DNA from: Pectobacterium sp. A5351
Lineage (GTDB): Bacteria; Pseudomonadota; Gammaproteobacteria; Enterobacterales; Enterobacteriaceae
Length of the DNA stretch: 64,000 nt
Assembly: GCF_028335745.1 (NCBI RefSeq)
Contig: NZ_CP116477.1
Span: 3,596,001-3,660,000 of the forward strand
Reading direction: 5' to 3'
Shown: piece after piece, positions 9,541 through 21,697 of the stretch
How positions within the stretch are numbered: the first letter of the stretch is position 1
Layout of the letters: each line of letters starts with the position of its first letter
Notes under the pieces: generated by a model
Told to the model about the DNA's origin: nothing
The model's input: only the letters and a program-made list of their open reading frames with translations
Databases searched by the model: none
Translations under genes and position numbers: made by a program

Positions 9541-9690
9541 CGGTTCTATGTTGCAGGCGCTATCGATAACTCCCTTATCGGCAGCGCCAGTATTAGCGTG
9601 CCTCGATATCAACTCAATCTGCCTGATGGGAATGTTAGCCGTATACGCTTCATGTCACTGTTGATAAAAAGCTCAGATTTTTCTAAATAG
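9541..9690 (+). other. Possible remnant reading frame beside the ERIC
   Basis: A frame without a start codon reads RFYVAGAIDNSLIGSASISV, continues PRYQLNLPDGNVSRIRF and ends KSSDFSK at TAG 9688-9690. Its composition looks protein-like, and it may be the tail of a gene whose front was lost when the ERIC arrived. I do not recognise a family. The rest of the 9538-9754 gap shows nothing clear. Confidence 0.25.
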
Positions 9691-9754
9691 CTATTTAACA
9701 CTGCGTCTGTAGCCTGATGTTATCAAAAATTTATTACAATTCAGTCGCTAACGG

Positions 9755-10936
9755 CTATGGTTTTAGCCATTGATCCAGAAAGCGAAACACCTCTTCCTGC
9801 TGTTCCTGATAGAACACGTGTCCCAGCTCAGGCCAGATCCTGGTTTGCAGGTTGTTGTCCGCTCCTTGAGATTGCCACACCTTGTGCATTTTCGCGTAGG
9901 CGTCTTCAACAGATTGCGTCGGGAACAGTTTGTCTTTGCCACCGTTAAATAACAGCATCGGTTTTGGTGCGGCAACGCTCGCCACATCCGGGAAATCAAA
10001 GCGTGTCGGTTGCCCTGGGTGCAACATGTAGAATGCCGACTGTCCTCTCAACACATTGTTACCCGGCGTCATCAGACCGTCGTACGTGCCAATCCAGGAC
10101 ACCGCCGCCGTCGCCGCTACCTTGTCCGACAGCGCTGCGAGCTGCCAGGCACGATAGGCGCCCATCGAGAACCCCACGACGCCGATACGTTGCTTATCAA
10201 CCTGCTCAAGTGATGCCAGAAAGTCCGTTGCCCGCATGTCTTCGTAGGCCATCAGACCCGCGAGCGAGCGCCCCAGATTAAAGAAGTTACTCGCCAGTGC
10301 CTGCTGCTGCTCATATTTAATCGGCCCGCGCGATCCCCAACCGAGTGCATCCACAGCCAGCACCACATAGCCCCGCTTCGCCAGTTCATCCCCGACAAAG
10401 CGCCCGGTGAAAAACTTATCGGCCCATGCCTGTGCAGAATCAAGCTGTGCGTCATTCCCCCACGGCTTGATCATCTTCTCTTTGCCAATATCAAACTTCG
10501 CACCGTGATCGTGCAGCAGGATGACCGCGGGATGCGGCCCCGCGCTTTTTGGCGTCAGAAGCAACGCGTCTACACGACTTTCATCGGTCAGGTTGACGGC
10601 GATTTTCTCCGCCATATAGCTGCCGCGATCTTGTTTTTCCATCGCCTGCGGCGCGAAGTCTTTGGTGGAATCCGGCGTCAGCAGTAGCGCACGCAGCGTT
10701 TTTCTCGACTGGGATTGCCACTGGCTAAAATCCGTAAAATTCCCAGATAGCCAAGAACCCGAGTAGGTCATCTGTTGTTTAAGCTGCGGATAAAATGAAG
10801 GCAGCCCTTCATCCGTCACCGCCAGATCCGTCGCGGGTTGAATCGTAGGGTTCATGTCGTTCGCCATCAGTGAAGGGCTAGCCAGCAAAGCCGCCAATAG
10901 CCAGACAGAGGTGCGTAAGGTATTCAGATTCATCAT
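9755..10936 (-). CDS. Secreted alpha/beta hydrolase (dienelactone hydrolase-like)
   Basis: The protein has about 393 residues from MMNLNTLRTSVWLLAALLAS, a signal peptide probably cut after LMA, so it is periplasmic or exported. The start is placed at 10936 (or the next ATG at 10933), right after GAGG; the open frame extends further up but without an RBS. The catalytic serine lies in GFSMGAYRAW. The acid is likely in FNGGKDKLFP and the histidine in ELGHVF near the C-terminus. HDHGAKF forms the oxyanion region. The fold suits an esterase or dienelactone-hydrolase-like enzyme; the substrate is unknown. The neighbouring MFS gene ends 120 bases upstream on the same strand. Confidence 0.75.
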   Translation of the reverse strand: MMNLNTLRTSVWLLAALLASPSLMANDMNPTIQPATDLAVTDEGLPSFYPQLKQQMTYSGSWLSGNFTDFSQWQSQSRKTLRALLLTPDSTKDFAPQAMEKQDRGSYMAEKIAVNLTDESRVDALLLTPKSAGPHPAVILLHDHGAKFDIGKEKMIKPWGNDAQLDSAQAWADKFFTGRFVGDELAKRGYVVLAVDALGWGSRGPIKYEQQQALASNFFNLGRSLAGLMAYEDMRATDFLASLEQVDKQRIGVVGFSMGAYRAWQLAALSDKVAATAAVSWIGTYDGLMTPGNNVLRGQSAFYMLHPGQPTRFDFPDVASVAAPKPMLLFNGGKDKLFPTQSVEDAYAKMHKVWQSQGADNNLQTRIWPELGHVFYQEQQEEVFRFLDQWLKP

Positions 10937-11056
10937 AACCTCAAAAACAAAACATCGTTTCTTTTTTGAAGTTTGATTGTAATTGACGCGGCTAAAAATA
11001 AACGGACGGAGGGTGCATTCTGCGAAGCGTCCGGCAAAAAATCGCACTCAAGTACT

Positions 11057-12241
11057 TTACCGTTGCGTCATAGGGAAACCATGTTGTCTGGCAGACCAGA
11101 CGACAACGAACGCAATCAATAACAGCACCAGCAGCACCGGAGAGAACGCGATAACGCCGACGTGCTCCAGCAGAATGCCGCCGATAATACCGCCCCCCGC
11201 AATAGCCATGTTCCAGACCGTAACCAACATAGACTGCGCCACATCGGCCCCCTCTTCAGTCGTTCTGACAATAGCCGTCTGGAATAACGTCGCCGCGCCG
11301 CCGAAGGCAAGTCCCCAGCCCGCCACAGCCACATAGACCACGGCTTGTACATCACCCGCCACGCCAAGCGCCAGGACGGACAGACAGAACAATGCCGAGC
11401 AGGCGAGCGTCAGGGCGCGCAAATAGCGGTCAATCAGCACGCCGACGATCCAGATGCCCAGCAGTGATGTAACGCCGAATACCAGCAGCACCAGACCCGT
11501 CTGTGCAACCATGCCCACTGCCGCAAGAAACGACGCAATGTAGGTGTAGAGAATGTTATGCGCCAGCACAAAGGCCAGCACGGCACATAGCACGGGCCGC
11601 ACACCCGCCATCGTGAACACGCGCCCCAGAGATAGCCTCTTGCCAGCAGATTGCCCAGCGAAATCCGGAACCTGAATACGAACCCACAGCATGAGTATTA
11701 ATGCCAAACCACTCATCATAACGAAGCACATGCGCCAGCCGAGTAAGTTACCCAGAAAGGTGCCAGCGGGCACGCCGAGCGACAGCGCCAATGGAGTGCC
11801 CACCATCGCTATCGCAATAGCGCGTCCCTTCTGATGTTCAGGCACCATACGGGCCGCATAGCCCGCCAGTAGCGCCCACAGCAACCCGGCTGAAACACCC
11901 GCCAGAAAACGCGCCGCCATCGTCAGCACATAGCTACCGGAAAATGCCGTAACAGCATTGGCGACAGCGAAACCTGCGATGGCTACCAGCAGCAATAGGC
12001 GACGACGCACACCTTGCGTAGCGGCGGTTAACGGGATCGCGGCCGCCAAAGAACCCACGGCATAGATAGTGACGGTTTGCCCGACCCAGGCTTCGGACAC
12101 CGCCAGACCTTGCGCCATTTGCGGCAGCAAGCCTGCTGGCAGCGCTTCGGTCAGGATAGTGATGAAAGCTGCCGTGGCTAATGCCAGCAATGAGGCAACA
12201 GGCAGTCTGTCACGGTGTACATCGGTCAATGAGGCCGTCAT
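11057..12241 (-). CDS. MFS efflux transporter (AraJ-type drug:H+ antiporter family)
   Basis: From ATG 12241 the protein has 394 residues and about 12 hydrophobic segments. It matches the DHA1/AraJ type, with the motif ARFLAGVSAGLLWALLAGYA in TM4-5 and EALPAGLLPQMAQGLAVSEA after TM1, typical of YdhP/AraJ-like exporters. It should export small molecules across the inner membrane. The start overlaps the stop of the upstream serine hydrolase in an ATGA, so the two genes are translationally coupled. A longer open frame exists upstream but overlaps that gene and has no transporter similarity. The substrate cannot be read from sequence. Confidence 0.8.
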   Translation of the reverse strand: MTASLTDVHRDRLPVASLLALATAAFITILTEALPAGLLPQMAQGLAVSEAWVGQTVTIYAVGSLAAAIPLTAATQGVRRRLLLLVAIAGFAVANAVTAFSGSYVLTMAARFLAGVSAGLLWALLAGYAARMVPEHQKGRAIAIAMVGTPLALSLGVPAGTFLGNLLGWRMCFVMMSGLALILMLWVRIQVPDFAGQSAGKRLSLGRVFTMAGVRPVLCAVLAFVLAHNILYTYIASFLAAVGMVAQTGLVLLVFGVTSLLGIWIVGVLIDRYLRALTLACSALFCLSVLALGVAGDVQAVVYVAVAGWGLAFGGAATLFQTAIVRTTEEGADVAQSMLVTVWNMAIAGGGIIGGILLEHVGVIAFSPVLLVLLLIAFVVVWSARQHGFPMTQR

Positions 12242-13431
12242 CGTGCTGCCTCCAACTCGCCATACACGGCATCGCGCAGATCGGTGACAAAACGCCCCGA
12301 CATCCCCTCGTACATGGTGTTGGTGAAAGCCACCACGCTCAAACCTTGTTGTCGATCGACAAACCATGAATGACCGTAAGCTCCCCCCCAGCGCCAGGTG
12401 CCTGACGATTCTGGCGACTCGGCTAACTGCGGATCGCGCAAGACCGAGAAACCGAGGCCAAAACCACAGCCCGGTGCATTGGGCAGTTCCAGCTCCTGAG
12501 TCTGATCGCACCCCATCTCCTCGATCAGCGCGTCAGGCAGCGGAACGCCGCCCCCTTTACGCAGGGCTTCCAGCAGGCGCAGCAGATCCCAGGCCGTCCC
12601 TGCCATGCCTGCTCCGCCTGATGGAAAAGCTCGCGCATCACAAATGCGAGCGGGGCTGTACGCGATGCCGATGGCTCCCTCAAATGGAGAAACCGTTTCG
12701 CCTTCGGCCAGACGGTGCGGCTGCGGGGTGTCATTCACATAAGCGGTAGTCAGGCGCGATGGGTCGCGCACAACGAAGCTGGTGTCGTGCATGCCCAACG
12801 GGTCAGTCACCAGTTGGCGAACCGCCTCGTCCAATGACGTACCGTGAATGCGTTCAATCAAGGCTCCCAATACGTCCGTTGCCAGCGAATAGCCCCAGGC
12901 CTCTCCCGGCGCGTATTGCAGGGGAACGCTGGCGATGCGACGCAGGTTCTCAGTCAAGCTGATGCCGGAGGCATCCATACCATCGGAGACACCCGCCTGT
13001 GCGTAAGGGCCGTCCGCATGGGGCTCGAAAAAGCGGTAGCCCAAACCCGCGGTGTGGCTGAGTAACTGCCGCACGGTAATGCGCGCTGGGCTGCCGTCGG
13101 CCAGCCGGAGCTGGAACGTCGGCATCCAGCGAGTGATATCTTCATCCAGATCGAGCCGGCCTTGCGCCACAAGCACCATCGCTGCTACGGACACAATCGG
13201 CTTGCTGACGGAGGCCAGCCGGAAGATAGCGTCCAGCGTCATAGGACGGGCGTTTTCCCGGTCAGCCCATCCTGCCGCCTGCTGATGCATCAATTCTCCG
13301 TTGTGCGCGACCAGCACAACAGCACCGACCAAACGCCGTTCGTCCAACGCCTGTTGAACAATGGCCTGAATTCGGGCAGAGAGAGGCGCTGTTGCAACAC
13401 GGCTATACAGAGGAAATGCGGGAGTTATCAC
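12238..13431 (-). CDS. Serine hydrolase of the beta-lactamase/esterase EstB family
   Basis: The 397-residue protein has the class C-like S-x-x-K motif SVSK (Ser74, Lys77) in FRLASVSKPIV, and a tyrosine motif in WGYSLATDVLG. It looks like the EstB/LACTB-type serine hydrolases rather than AmpC, because it lacks an obvious signal peptide and the KTG box is replaced by a HSWF-type segment. A cytoplasmic esterase or transesterase is likely. Its stop overlaps the ATG of the MFS exporter, and a LysR regulator is divergent upstream, so the three genes form one regulated unit. Confidence 0.75.
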   Translation of the reverse strand: MITPAFPLYSRVATAPLSARIQAIVQQALDERRLVGAVVLVAHNGELMHQQAAGWADRENARPMTLDAIFRLASVSKPIVSVAAMVLVAQGRLDLDEDITRWMPTFQLRLADGSPARITVRQLLSHTAGLGYRFFEPHADGPYAQAGVSDGMDASGISLTENLRRIASVPLQYAPGEAWGYSLATDVLGALIERIHGTSLDEAVRQLVTDPLGMHDTSFVVRDPSRLTTAYVNDTPQPHRLAEGETVSPFEGAIGIAYSPARICDARAFPSGGAGMAGTAWDLLRLLEALRKGGGVPLPDALIEEMGCDQTQELELPNAPGCGFGLGFSVLRDPQLAESPESSGTWRWGGAYGHSWFVDRQQGLSVVAFTNTMYEGMSGRFVTDLRDAVYGELEAAR

Positions 13432-13549
13432 GAAATATTCCTTTCATCAATGAGCATTCCCGCTACGATAAAAAATCAACCATTAAAGAAAAAGTGGGAT
13501 ACAGTTCCTTGGTATGCGGAATAAATTGTCCGCAATAGAGAGAGGGTGT

Positions 13550-14446
13550 ATGGATAGCCTGAATGGCTTTGTGGTGTTTGTACAGGTGGCCGAAACGCGC
13601 AGCTTCGTTGCCGCGGGTCGTCTACTGGGCGTGTCCGCGTCCGCGGTAGGCAAAAGCGTCGCACGGCTCGAAGAAAAACTGGGCGTGAGGCTGTTTCACC
13701 GCAGTACGCGCAGCATCACACTGACGGCTGAAGGATCACTATTTCTGGCGCGTAGCCGGCGTATTCTGGCAGAAATCGAGGCCGCAGAACTGGAACTGTC
13801 GCAGACCAGCGCCGTTCCACGCGGACGCCTGCGGGTAAGTCTGCCGTTGGTCAGTTCACTGGTGCTCCCCGTGCTCGGTGAGTTCATGTGCGAATATCCC
13901 GAGATAGAACTGGATCTGGACTTCACCGACCGAATGGTGGACGTCATTGAGGAAGGTTTCGATGCCGTGGTACGGACAGGAGACCCCGTTGATTCACGCC
14001 TCACCGCACGTAAATTGGGTACTTTTCGTTTTATGGTGGTGGCCGCGCCGGACTACCTTATTCGGCATGGTATGCCTCAGAAACCTGCCGATTTGATGCA
14101 GCACACCTGTCTGCACTACCGCTTTCCCAACAGCGGCAAGCTGGAGCCGTGGGCGCTGCGGCTTCCCCCCGGCGAATCAGAGTTACTCTTACCCACCTCG
14201 ATGGTCTGCAACAACATCGAAACGCGCCTCTGTTTCGCACTGCAAGGGCTAGGGATCGCCTACCTGCCAGATTTCTCCATCCGTGAAGCGCTGGCCGACG
14301 GCCATCTACAGCCGATCCTGACCGACTATGTGGAACGCAGCGGCGTCTTCCATGTGTTGTGGCCTGCCAGCAAACACCCGTCACCAAAAGTACGGGCACT
14401 CGTGGATTTCCTCTGCGCGCGAGTATTTCCCACCTCTGATGCGTAA
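13550..14446 (+). CDS. LysR-family transcriptional regulator
   Basis: The start ATG 13550 (MDSLNGFVVFVQVAETRSFV) is preceded by GAGAGGG and gives 298 residues, the usual LysR length. The N-terminal winged helix-turn-helix is clear (FVAAGRLLGVSASAVGKSVA, then LGVRLFHRSTRSITLT). The substrate-binding domain follows from about residue 90. It most resembles the large DhcR/PecT-like group that often controls an adjacent divergent exporter. The divergent serine hydrolase-MFS pair starts 118 bp away and is the likely target. The effector is unknown. Confidence 0.85.
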   Translation: MDSLNGFVVFVQVAETRSFVAAGRLLGVSASAVGKSVARLEEKLGVRLFHRSTRSITLTAEGSLFLARSRRILAEIEAAELELSQTSAVPRGRLRVSLPLVSSLVLPVLGEFMCEYPEIELDLDFTDRMVDVIEEGFDAVVRTGDPVDSRLTARKLGTFRFMVVAAPDYLIRHGMPQKPADLMQHTCLHYRFPNSGKLEPWALRLPPGESELLLPTSMVCNNIETRLCFALQGLGIAYLPDFSIREALADGHLQPILTDYVERSGVFHVLWPASKHPSPKVRALVDFLCARVFPTSDA

Positions 14447-14478
14447 AAAAAATCCGGCACCTGTAAAGGTGCCGGATT
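14445..14478 (-). terminator. lpdA: lpdA terminator
   Basis: An 11-bp stem (AATCCGGCACC at 14451-14461, GGTGCCGGATT at 14468-14478) reads leftwards into eight Ts (As at 14445-14452). It lies 30 bases past the lpdA stop. The T-tract overlaps the end of the LysR gene. Confidence 0.9.
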
Positions 14479-14507
14479 GAATTCACGCTAGTCGAGCCTG
14501 AGCGAAC

Positions 14508-15932
14508 TTACTTCTTCTTCGCTTTCGGGTTCGGCAGGTCAGTGATGCTGCCTTCAAAGATTTCAGCCGCCAGACCAACGGACTCATGCAGCGTTGGGTG
14601 CGCATGGATGGTCAGTGCGATATCTTCTGCATCACAGCCCATCTCGATTGCCAGACCGATTTCACCTAACAGTTCACCACCGTTAGTACCGACAATCGCA
14701 CCACCGATAACACGGTGAGTTTCTTTGTCGAAAATCAGTTTGGTCATACCGTCAGCGCAGTCAGACGCGATAGCACGGCCAGACGCGGCCCATGGGAAGG
14801 TCGCGGTTTCGTAGCTGATGCCTTTCTCTTTCGCTTCTTTCTCGGTCAGACCCACCCACGCCACTTCCGGTTCGGTATAGGCGATAGAAGGAATCACTTT
14901 CGGATCGAAGTAGTGTTTCTTACCGGAGATGACTTCGGCAGCAACGTGGCCTTCATGCACGCCTTTGTGCGCCAGCATCGGTTGACCGACGATGTCGCCG
15001 ATAGCGTAGATGTGTGGCACGTTGGTGCGCATTTGTTTATCAACGTGGATAAAGCCGCGATCGTCAACTTCCACGCCCGCTTTGCCCGCATCCAGGTTTT
15101 TGCCGTTCGGTACGCGACCGATAGCCACCAGAACCGCGTCGTAACGCTGTGGCTCAGCAGGCGCTTTTTTGCCTTCCATCGTTACATAGATGCCGTCTTC
15201 TTTGGCTTCTACTGCCGTCACTTTGGTTTCCAGCATCAGGTTGAACTGCTTGCTGATACGCTTGGTGAAGACTTTGATGATGTCTTTGTCAGCAGCCGGA
15301 ATCACCTGATCGAACATTTCAACGACGTCGATCTGTGAACCCAGAGCGTGGTAAACGGTACCCATCTCCAGACCGATGATACCGCCGCCCATAACCAGCA
15401 GACGTCCTGGGACGCTTTTCAGCTCCAGCGCATCGGTAGAATCCCATACGCGCGGGTCATCATGAGGAATGAAAGGCAGTTGGATCGGACGTGAACCCGC
15501 AGCGATAATCGCGTTATCGAAGTTGATCGTCGTTTTGCCGTTTTCACCGTCGACTTCCAGCGTGTTGGCACCGGTGAATTTACCCAGACCGTTAACCACT
15601 TTAACTTTACGGCCTTTCGCCATGCCAGCCAGACCACCGGTCAGTTGGGTGATGACTTTTTCTTTCCACAGACGGATTTTATCAATGTCGGTTTTAGGTT
15701 CACCGAACACGATACCGTGTTCCGCCAGCGCTTTGGCTTCTTCAATGACTTTAGCAACGTGCAGCAGGGCTTTGGAAGGAATACAACCTACATTCAGACA
15801 CACCCCACCCAGCGTGGAGTAGCGCTCTACCAGTACGGTTTCCAGACCCAAATCCGCCGCGCGGAATGCAGCAGAGTAACCCGCGGGGCCGGCACCAAGT
15901 ACCACTACCTGAGCTTTAATTTCAGTACTCAT
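14508..15932 (-). CDS. lpdA: Dihydrolipoyl dehydrogenase (E3)
   Basis: E3 re-oxidises dihydrolipoamide of the pyruvate and 2-oxoglutarate dehydrogenase complexes and of the glycine cleavage system, passing electrons to FAD and NAD+. The 474-residue protein shows the FAD-binding VVVLGAGPAGYSAAF, the redox disulfide CLNVGC (Cys45, Cys50), the NAD-binding MGGGIIGLEMG, and the C-terminal HAHPTLHE with the active-site histidine. The second of two adjacent ATGs (15932) is chosen because AGAGG then lies 5 bases upstream and it gives the MSTEIK start. It is the last gene of the pdh cluster, separated from aceF by a terminator and a 236-bp gap, so it probably also has its own promoter, as in E. coli. 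Confidence 0.97.
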   Translation of the reverse strand: MSTEIKAQVVVLGAGPAGYSAAFRAADLGLETVLVERYSTLGGVCLNVGCIPSKALLHVAKVIEEAKALAEHGIVFGEPKTDIDKIRLWKEKVITQLTGGLAGMAKGRKVKVVNGLGKFTGANTLEVDGENGKTTINFDNAIIAAGSRPIQLPFIPHDDPRVWDSTDALELKSVPGRLLVMGGGIIGLEMGTVYHALGSQIDVVEMFDQVIPAADKDIIKVFTKRISKQFNLMLETKVTAVEAKEDGIYVTMEGKKAPAEPQRYDAVLVAIGRVPNGKNLDAGKAGVEVDDRGFIHVDKQMRTNVPHIYAIGDIVGQPMLAHKGVHEGHVAAEVISGKKHYFDPKVIPSIAYTEPEVAWVGLTEKEAKEKGISYETATFPWAASGRAIASDCADGMTKLIFDKETHRVIGGAIVGTNGGELLGEIGLAIEMGCDAEDIALTIHAHPTLHESVGLAAEIFEGSITDLPNPKAKKK

Positions 15933-16137
15933 CATGACCTCTTAATTGATTTCCGGCGGGTCTGTGACGTCACACCCGTCATCATTCTGATTGAGGGTGC
16001 ATTTTTAATAACGCCCTCTTCCACCGGGACGTGTCTTTGCCGCAGTAGTTTACAAAATCGTTAACAATTTTGAAACAACAAGCGACTAACGATTTGTCCT
16101 TAATCACTGATTGCTGTAACGAATAACAGCTTATCAG

Positions 16138-16166
16138 AAAAAAGCCGGCCGTCAGGCCGGCTTTTC
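16138..16166 (-). terminator. aceF: aceF terminator
   Basis: The stem AAGCCGGCC (16142-16150) / GGCCGGCTT (16155-16163) reads leftwards into six Ts, directly past the aceF stop at 16169. It should separate aceEF from lpdA transcription, at least in part. Confidence 0.9.
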
Positions 16167-16168
16167 GA

Positions 16169-18064
16169 TTACATCACCAAACGGCGGATGTCAGACAACG
16201 TGTTGTTAATGATGGTAATGAAACGAGCACCATCAGCACCGTCAATGACACGGTGGTCGAAGGACAGAGACATCGGCATCATCAGACGCGGCGTGAACTC
16301 TTTACCATTCCAGACCGGTTCCATCGCGGACTTGGACACACCCAGGATAGCCACTTCCGGCGCGTTGACGATCGGCGCAAAGTGAGTCGTTCCGATGCCG
16401 CCCAGGCTGGAGATAGTGAAGCATCCGCCCTGCATTTCGCCAGCAGTCAGTTTGCCATCACGAGCTTTCTTGGAGATCGCCATCAGTTCGCGAGATAGCT
16501 CAATGATGCCTTTCTTGTTCACGTCTTTGAACACTGGAACCACCAGGCCATTCGGTGTATCAACCGCCACACCGATGTTGATGTATTTCTTCAGCGTCAG
16601 ACGCTGCGCATCTTCAGACAGTGAGCTGTTGAAACGTGGCATTTGCTCAAGGGCAGCAGCAACGGCTTTCATGATGAAGACAACTGGGGTGATTTTCACG
16701 TCCAGTTTGCGCTTCTCAGCTTCCACGTTCTGCTGTTTACGGAACGCTTCCAGTTCGGTGATATCGGTTTTGTCGAAGTGCGTAACGTGCGGGATTACCA
16801 CCCAGTTACGGCTCAGGTTAGCACCAGAGATTTTCTGGATACGACCCAATTCCACTTCTTCCACTTCACCAAACTTGCTGAAATCGACTTTCGGCCACGG
16901 CAACAGCCCCGGCAGAGAACCACCACTAGCAGCGCCAGCGGCAGGTGCAGACTCAGCGCGTTTCACCGCATCTTTCACGTACGCCTGAACGTCTTCGCGC
17001 AGGATACGGCCTTTACGACCAGAACCCTTCACTTTCGCCAGATTCACACCGAATTCACGAGCCAGACGACGGATAACCGGCGTCGCGTGAACGTACGCGT
17101 CGTTCTCAGCAAATTCGCTCTTGCCTTCCGCTTTCGCAGCCGGTGCAGCAGCAGGTTTTGCTGCTGGAGCCGGTGCAGCCGCTTCTTGCTTGGCAGCCGG
17201 AGCTGGAGCCGCAGCAGGTGCAGCGCCTTCCACTTCGAAGACCATGATCAGTGAGCCGGTTTTCACTTTATCGCCGGTGCTGATTTTGATTTCTTTAACC
17301 GTACCCGCGAACGGCGCAGGGACTTCCATTGAAGCCTTATCGCCTTCAACGGTGATCAGTGATTGCTCAGCCGCGATTTTATCGCCAACTTTAACCATCA
17401 CTTCAGTCACTTCGACTTCGTCACCGCCGATATCCGGTACGTTGACGTCTTTCGCGCCAGCGGCCGCTGGCGCAGCTGCTGCTGGAGCAGCGGCTTGTGC
17501 CGGAGCGGCAGCAGGTGCTGCACCCGCCACTTCGAATACCATGATCAGAGAACCGGTAGACACTTTATCACCGGTGCTGATTTTGATTTCTTTAACCGTA
17601 CCCGCGAACGGTGCAGGGACTTCCATAGACGCTTTGTCGCCTTCTACGGTAATCAGAGACTGTTCAGCCGCAACGGTGTCGCCTACTTTAACCAATACTT
17701 CAGTCACTTCGACTTCGTCACCGCCGATATCCGGTACGTTGACGTCTTTCGCAGCCGATGCCGCTGGGGCAGCAGCCGGCGCCGCTTCTTTCTTCTCTTC
17801 TGCCTTGGCAGGTGCAGCGTCAGCTGCACCGTCGGCGGAATCGAAAATCATGATCAGTTTGCCAGTTTCAACTTTGTCACCGACAGAGACTTTAATCTCT
17901 TTCACGACACCAGCCTGCGGAGAAGGGACTTCCATAGAAGCCTTATCACCTTCAACCGTGATCAGCGACTGTTCAGCTTCAACTTTGTCGCCAACCTTCA
18001 CCAGCACTTCGGTGACTTCAACTTCATCTGCACCGATGTCCGGTACGTTGATTTCGATAGCCAT
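16169..18064 (-). CDS. aceF: Pyruvate dehydrogenase complex dihydrolipoyl acetyltransferase (E2)
   Basis: E2 forms the 24-subunit core of the PDH complex and transfers the acetyl group to CoA. The 631 residues contain three lipoyl domains, each with [11 protein letters not shown] and the lipoylated lysine at 41, 144 and 243. These are joined by Ala/Pro-rich linkers. A peripheral-subunit-binding domain follows (about 325-365, [20 protein letters not shown]), then the catalytic domain ending with [12 protein letters not shown] (His604, Asp608). The three lipoyl repeats are nearly identical at DNA level. It lies 14 bases after aceE and is clearly co-transcribed with it. Confidence 0.98.
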   Translation of the reverse strand: MAIEINVPDIGADEVEVTEVLVKVGDKVEAEQSLITVEGDKASMEVPSPQAGVVKEIKVSVGDKVETGKLIMIFDSADGAADAAPAKAEEKKEAAPAAAPAASAAKDVNVPDIGGDEVEVTEVLVKVGDTVAAEQSLITVEGDKASMEVPAPFAGTVKEIKISTGDKVSTGSLIMVFEVAGAAPAAAPAQAAAPAAAAPAAAGAKDVNVPDIGGDEVEVTEVMVKVGDKIAAEQSLITVEGDKASMEVPAPFAGTVKEIKISTGDKVKTGSLIMVFEVEGAAPAAAPAPAAKQEAAAPAPAAKPAAAPAAKAEGKSEFAENDAYVHATPVIRRLAREFGVNLAKVKGSGRKGRILREDVQAYVKDAVKRAESAPAAGAASGGSLPGLLPWPKVDFSKFGEVEEVELGRIQKISGANLSRNWVVIPHVTHFDKTDITELEAFRKQQNVEAEKRKLDVKITPVVFIMKAVAAALEQMPRFNSSLSEDAQRLTLKKYINIGVAVDTPNGLVVPVFKDVNKKGIIELSRELMAISKKARDGKLTAGEMQGGCFTISSLGGIGTTHFAPIVNAPEVAILGVSKSAMEPVWNGKEFTPRLMMPMSLSFDHRVIDGADGARFITIINNTLSDIRRLVM

Positions 18065-18078
18065 GTAATCTTTACCTC

Positions 18079-20742
<2,664 letters not shown>

Positions 20743-20779
20743 GGTTATTCCTTATCTTCTCTAATAAGTTGGTTTGTTG

Positions 20780-20841
20780 GAGCCTGTCTTCCTGCATTCT
20801 GCTCAGCGCTACTGTTAAGCAAAACGCATGAAGACAGGCTC
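20780..20841 (-). repeat. 12-bp perfect inverted repeat between pdhR and aceE
   Basis: GAGCCTGTCTTC (20780-20791) and GAAGACAGGCTC (20830-20841) are perfectly complementary, separated by 38 bases. In the pdhR-aceE transcript they would form a long-looped stem about 40-100 bases before the aceE start. No T-run follows, so this is not a plain terminator. Confidence 0.8.
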
Positions 20842-20883
20842 ATCGTCTTGATTACCGCATTTAGAACACCAAAATACGGGTGC

Positions 20884-21648
20884 TCAGTCCCTGCGTTGCT
20901 GGAGCCGACGCAGCGATCTCTCGCGCCGACTATGTTCCCGGTTAAGATCCAGCAATACTTCCTCAATAAACGCCAGATGGCGGTGTGATGCTTCGCGCGC
21001 CTTCTCCGGCTCACGGGCAACAATCGCCTCAAAAATGCTGGCGCGATGAATGCTAACCTGAGCCAACACTTCACGGCTCAAATAAAGCAATTCAAAATTC
21101 TGCCTCACGTTCTGTTCGAGCATCGGCCCCATACAGCGCACCAAATGCAGCAAAACCACATTATGCGTGGCTTCTGTTACAGCAACCTGATACTGCATAA
21201 CGGCTTCTGACTCGGCGTTCAGATCGCCCGCTTCCCTCGCCTTCTCAATCACGGCATGGCAATCCCGGATACGTTGCAGATCCGACGCTGTGCCACGCAG
21301 TGCAGCGTAGTAGGCAGCAATGCCTTCCAGCGCATGACGCGTTTCCAGAAGATCGAACTGTGATTCGGGATGTGTGCTCAGTAATTCTGCCAGCGGATCG
21401 CTGACACTTTGCCATAGATTGGCTTGAACGAAGGTACCACCACCCTGACGGCGCAAAAGGAGACCTTTGGCTTCCAGACGTTGAATGGCTTCTCTCAGAG
21501 AAGGGCGGGAAACATCAAACTGTTTTGCCAGTTCGCGCTCCGGTGGGAGCTTCTCGCCGGGGCGCAAGGTTCCCTCAAGTATCAGAAACTCCAACTGCTG
21601 TTCAATCACATCTGACAGTTTGGGCTGACGGATCTTGCTATATGCCAT
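20884..21648 (-). CDS. pdhR: Pyruvate-responsive GntR-family repressor PdhR
   Basis: PdhR represses pdhR-aceEF-lpdA and respiratory genes and is released by pyruvate. The 254-residue protein has a GntR/FadR-type winged helix at about residues 10-75 ([20 protein letters not shown]), then an all-helical FCD domain. It starts [20 protein letters not shown], like its E. coli homologue. A palindromic PdhR box lies 33 bp upstream of the start (21681-21697), so autoregulation is expected. It is the first gene of the pdh operon and diverges from aroP. Confidence 0.97.
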   Translation of the reverse strand: MAYSKIRQPKLSDVIEQQLEFLILEGTLRPGEKLPPERELAKQFDVSRPSLREAIQRLEAKGLLLRRQGGGTFVQANLWQSVSDPLAELLSTHPESQFDLLETRHALEGIAAYYAALRGTASDLQRIRDCHAVIEKAREAGDLNAESEAVMQYQVAVTEATHNVVLLHLVRCMGPMLEQNVRQNFELLYLSREVLAQVSIHRASIFEAIVAREPEKAREASHRHLAFIEEVLLDLNREHSRRERSLRRLQQRRD

Positions 21649-21680
21649 AGTGAATTCTTCTCTGCGAATGGCGCGGAGTC

Positions 21681-21697
21681 AATTGGTAATACCAATT
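21681..21697 (-). promoter_or_regulatory. pdhR: PdhR operator
   Basis: AATTGGTAATACCAATT is an almost perfect palindrome fitting the PdhR consensus ATTGGTnnnACCAAT. It lies 33-49 bp before the pdhR start codon, the position of the repressor site in E. coli. Confidence 0.9.

Noticed and set aside
11057..12511. Longer start of the MFS gene at 12511
   Set aside because: The extra 90 residues overlap the serine hydrolase gene and do not resemble a transporter. ATG 12241 gives the normal length and ATGA coupling.
12238..13431. Serine hydrolase considered as AmpC beta-lactamase linked to ampD/ampE
   Set aside because: No signal peptide and no KTG box, and it is coupled to an MFS exporter rather than ampR.
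17121..18068. Long plus-strand frame opposite aceF, rich in Ser/Thr/Pro
   Set aside because: It is the antisense shadow of the Ala/Pro-rich linkers and lipoyl repeats of aceF.
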